DNA of 64,000 bases from Streptomyces sp. NBC_00457. GTDB lineage: Bacteria > Actinomycetota > Actinomycetes > Streptomycetales > Streptomycetaceae. The position numbers and the translations under genes are program-made. The notes below the pieces were generated by a model. That model had not been told where the DNA came from. It did no database searches and was given only the letters and a program-made list of their open reading frames with translations. Positions within the stretch are counted from its first letter, which is position 1, and every line of letters begins with the position of its first letter. Below are positions 61,762 to 64,000 of this stretch, one piece after another. The stretch lies in NCBI RefSeq assembly GCF_036014015.1, contig NZ_CP107905.1, forward strand, positions 6,324,001 through 6,388,000, written 5' to 3'.

Positions 61762-62532
61762 GTGGTTCGTATCCGAGTCCTAGTCGTCGACGACCACCGC
61801 ATCTTCGCCGAATCGCTCGCCGCCGCACTGGCCGCCGAGCCGGACGTCGACGTGTCCGCGGCGGGCAGCGGCCCGGCCGCCATGCGCAGTCTGGAGCGCG
61901 CCGTCGCCGAGGGGCGCCGCTTCGACGTGCTGCTCGTCGACGCCGATCTGGGCGGAAATATGCAGGGCGTGCGTCCCACGCCCGTACAGGAAGGGAACGA
62001 GGACGGACTCGTCGACGGGATCTCCCTGGTCGCCGGCGTCCGCGTCGCCCAGCCGCACGTACGCATCGTCGTCCTCGCCGAGAAGGACGACCCACGCCGG
62101 GCCGCGCTCGCCCTGCAGGCCGGGGCGTCGGGCTGGGTCGCCAAGGACTGCTCGCTGTCCCGGCTGCTCACCGTCATCCGCGGCGTCCTGCGCGACGAGA
62201 CCCATCTGCCGCCCGCCCTCCTCACCGGCGTCCTGCGCGAGCTGACAGCCGCCCGCAAGCACCGCACCGAGAGCGAACGGCTGGTGGAGTCCCTCACCCC
62301 GCGCGAGCGGGAGGTACTGCGCTGCATGGTCGCCGGCCTGGGCCGCAAAGCGGTAGCCGAGCGCCTGTTCCTCTCCCCGCACACCGTCCGCACCCACATG
62401 CAGAACGTCCTGGGCAAACTGGGCGTCCACTCGACACTGGCCGCGGTGGCACTGGCGAGGCGGGCGGGGGTGGGCCCGGCGGACCTGGGTCCGGTAGGGA
62501 GGATCGGGGTGGAGGAAAGCAGCAGCGCCTGA
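61762..62532 (+). CDS. LuxR-family response regulator
   Basis: A 256-residue regulator. Receiver: VLVVDDHRIFAESL, phosphoacceptor Asp in DVLLVDADLGG (about residue 59), Lys in GWVAKD. A ~20-residue insertion (NMQGVRPTPVQEGNEDGLVD) follows the active-site Asp, unusual for this fold. The HTH is intact (LTPREREVLRCMVAGLG...VRTHMQNVLGKLGVHS). GTG 61762 follows GTGGGGG. No kinase lies adjacent, so it is an orphan here. It is preceded by a long structured leader and followed by a type B repeat. Confidence 0.88.
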   Translation: MVRIRVLVVDDHRIFAESLAAALAAEPDVDVSAAGSGPAAMRSLERAVAEGRRFDVLLVDADLGGNMQGVRPTPVQEGNEDGLVDGISLVAGVRVAQPHVRIVVLAEKDDPRRAALALQAGASGWVAKDCSLSRLLTVIRGVLRDETHLPPALLTGVLRELTAARKHRTESERLVESLTPREREVLRCMVAGLGRKAVAERLFLSPHTVRTHMQNVLGKLGVHSTLAAVALARRAGVGPADLGPVGRIGVEESSSA

Positions 62533-62534
62533 TA

Positions 62535-62598
62535 GGCGCCCCGAAGGGGCGCGGGGCTGTATCGATTTGCGGCTCCGCCGCGTGGGCGCGACAAGCCA
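62535..62598 (-). repeat. Dispersed intergenic repeat, type B copy 3
   Basis: Inverted copy of the elements at 29081 and 34627, slightly shortened in the centre, with GCGCCCCGAAGGGGCGC as hairpin. It lies between the convergent response regulator and tamR genes. Confidence 0.85.
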
Positions 62599-62626
62599 CA
62601 ACGGCGCCGCAGCCGAACAAGTATGT

Positions 62627-63124
62627 CTACCCGGGAATGTTGTCGAACGGCGCCGTCAACTGCCGCAGCAACCCCGCCAGTTCCCCCCGCTGCGCCCGAG
62701 ACAACTCCGCCAGAATCGCCCGCTCCTGATCAAGCAGCCCCGCAAGCGCCTGATCGGCCCGATCGCGACCCTCATCGGTCAGCCGAACCAGCACACCGCG
62801 CCGGTCGCTGGGATCCGGCAGCCGCTCCACCAGCCCCTTCTTGGCCAGACGGTCGATGCGGTTCGTCATCGTCCCCGAAGTGACCAACGTCTGCGTCAGC
62901 AACTGCCCCGGCGAGAGCTGATACGGCGTCCCGGCCCGCCGCAGCGCCGTCAGCACGTCGAACTCCCAGGGCTCCAGGCTGTGTTCGGAGAAGGCCAGCC
63001 GACGTGCGCGGTCCAGGTGCCGGGCCAGTCTGCTCACCCGGCTGAGCACCTCGAGCGGTTCCACGTCGAGGTCAGGGCGCTCCCGGCGCCACGCTGCGAC
63101 CAGCCGATCGACCTCGTCCTCCAT
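62627..63124 (-). CDS. tamR: MarR-family regulator TamR
   Basis: A 165-residue MarR protein: LEPWEFDVLTALRRAGTPYQLSPGQLL, LVTSGTMTNRIDRLAKKGLVERLPDPSDRRGVLVRLT (winged helix with the conserved DxRxxxVxLT wing). It is divergent from a trans-aconitate methyltransferase gene, the arrangement of tamR/tam in S. coelicolor, where TamR senses trans-aconitate and citrate and controls aconitase-related genes (known). Here a CTTGA-CA-TCAAG dyad sits in the shared gap. ATG 63124. Confidence 0.88.
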   Translation of the reverse strand: MEDEVDRLVAAWRRERPDLDVEPLEVLSRVSRLARHLDRARRLAFSEHSLEPWEFDVLTALRRAGTPYQLSPGQLLTQTLVTSGTMTNRIDRLAKKGLVERLPDPSDRRGVLVRLTDEGRDRADQALAGLLDQERAILAELSRAQRGELAGLLRQLTAPFDNIPG

Positions 63125-63160
63125 GACGATCAGTGTAGTGGTTGTGTCGATGTGAAGTCT

Positions 63161-63172
63161 CTTGACATCAAG
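63161..63172. promoter_or_regulatory. Candidate TamR operator
   Basis: CTTGA-CA-TCAAG, a perfect dyad, followed by a further CTTGAC at 63175. It lies 37 bp from the tamR start and 78 bp from the tam start and overlaps a TTGACA hexamer (63162). Confidence 0.6.
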
Positions 63173-63249
63173 TTTCTTGACCGCGAGCTAATGAACGGGG
63201 CAGGCTGGGTACCTGTCAGCCACGGTCGTTCCCCTCCCGGAGGCCCACC

Positions 63250-64000
63250 ATGTCCGCCCCCACCTGGGACCCCGCCCAGTACCTGCGCCACGCCGGCCAC
63301 CGCGCCCGCCCCTTCGCCGACCTTCTGGCCCGCATCCCCGATCTCCCCGGCGCCCCGCCCCGCATCGCCGACCTCGGCTGCGGCCCCGGCAATGTCACCA
63401 CCCTCGTCGCCGACCGCTGGCCCACCGCGCACATCACCGGCTACGACAACTCGCCCGAGATGCTGTCCCGGGCCGGGGCTCATGCGGGGCCCACCTCGGG
63501 CGGCGGCCACCTCGACTTCGCCCCCGCCGACGTCCGCACCTGGGAGCCGGTACGGCCGTACGACCTGATCGTCAGCAACGCCACGCTGCAGTGGGTCCCG
63601 GGGCACGTGGACCGTTTCGCCGACTGGATCGCCGGCCTCACCCCCGGCGGCACCTTCGCCTTCCAGGTGCCCGGCAACTTCGACGCCCCCAGCCACCGCC
63701 TGTTGCGCGAACTCGCCCACTCCCCGCGCTTCGGCGACCGCCTCGCCGCCACCATCCGCCACGACGACGCGGTCCTCGCCCCCGAGACCTACCTGGCACA
63801 CCTGACCGCGCTGGGCTGCACGGCCGACGTCTGGGAGACGACGTACATCCACCTGCTCACCGGCGAGGACCCGGTACTCGACTGGGTCAAGGGGACAGGC
63901 CTGCGCCCCGTCCTCACCGCGCTCGCCGACGACCCCGACGAACGAGACGCCTTCCTGGCCGAGTACCGGTCGGCCCTGCGCGCGGCCTATCCGGCCACGC
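63250..64000 (+). CDS. tam: Trans-aconitate 2-methyltransferase (3' end outside window)
   Basis: The first ~250 residues of a class I methyltransferase that esterifies trans-aconitate, a by-product of aconitase. Features: WDPAQYLRHAGHRARPFADLLARI, motif I IADLGCGPGNVTTLV (about residues 39-53), GYDNSPEML, VSNATLQWVPGH and FAFQVPGNFDAPSH, all Tam-like. ATG 63250 follows CCGGAGG. The gene runs off the right edge; divergent from tamR, its likely repressor. Confidence 0.92.
   Translation, partial: MSAPTWDPAQYLRHAGHRARPFADLLARIPDLPGAPPRIADLGCGPGNVTTLVADRWPTAHITGYDNSPEMLSRAGAHAGPTSGGGHLDFAPADVRTWEPVRPYDLIVSNATLQWVPGHVDRFADWIAGLTPGGTFAFQVPGNFDAPSHRLLRELAHSPRFGDRLAATIRHDDAVLAPETYLAHLTALGCTADVWETTYIHLLTGEDPVLDWVKGTGLRPVLTALADDPDERDAFLAEYRSALRAAYPAT

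Overview
The window is high-GC actinobacterial chromosome, almost certainly Streptomyces. Codon positions are strongly G/C biased, GTG and TTG starts are frequent, and several lineage markers are present: an SsgA-like protein, an Rpf muralidase, a tricorn protease, the galT-galE-galK operon and the tamR-tam pair. Gene order recalls the S. coelicolor SCO31xx core region (from memory, not searched). Most of the window is conserved core. There is no CRISPR array, rRNA, prophage or obvious antibiotic cluster.

Layout. 1-2.6 kb: end of a MogA/MoaB-type gene, a RimJ-like acetyltransferase and a SepX/GlpR-like divisome membrane protein. 2.7-6.8 kb: tRNA-Ala, a PbpA-like lipoprotein that has lost its catalytic serine and lysine, a two-component system and a GNAT. 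6.9-14.1 kb: an SDR/XRE pair, exonuclease III, and a Baeyer-Villiger monooxygenase / hydrolase / SDR operon divergent from a MerR regulator. 14.1-21.9 kb: tricorn protease, a TetR regulator with paired operators and its MMPL exporter, a GNAT and a YceI protein. 21.9-25 kb is the most plastic part: degenerate repeats, then a TnpB-only IS200/IS605-type element sitting inside a methyltransferase pseudogene. The two gene halves join in frame when the element is removed. 25-34 kb: YbaK-like deacylase, DMT transporter, metallophosphoesterase, small secreted protein, beta-lactamase-fold esterase, ohr/ohrR, and a CbiMQO/NikMQO metal importer behind a Nur-like operator.

34-47.3 kb is an envelope and translation block: ssgE, two tandem PBP2-type transpeptidases, protein O-mannosyltransferase, rsmI, tatD, an Rpf, ksgA, ispE and a Tat-exported amidase. 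47.4-55.9 kb: SDR with divergent MerR, an ABC-F ATPase, two tandem membrane-anchored PQQ-propeller proteins, a LuxR regulator with a degenerate receiver, and a small membrane protein. 56-64 kb: a sodium:solute symporter divergent from galTEK, a GNAT, a LuxR response regulator with a highly structured leader, tamR, and the start of tam.

The less ordinary signals are: the IS-interrupted methyltransferase with GGA-triloop hairpins upstream of tnpB; the active-site-dead PbpA paralogue; the nested-stem leader before the response regulator at 61762; a dispersed repeat family placed mainly in convergent intergenic gaps; and a Nur-like box that overlaps an apparently leaderless promoter.
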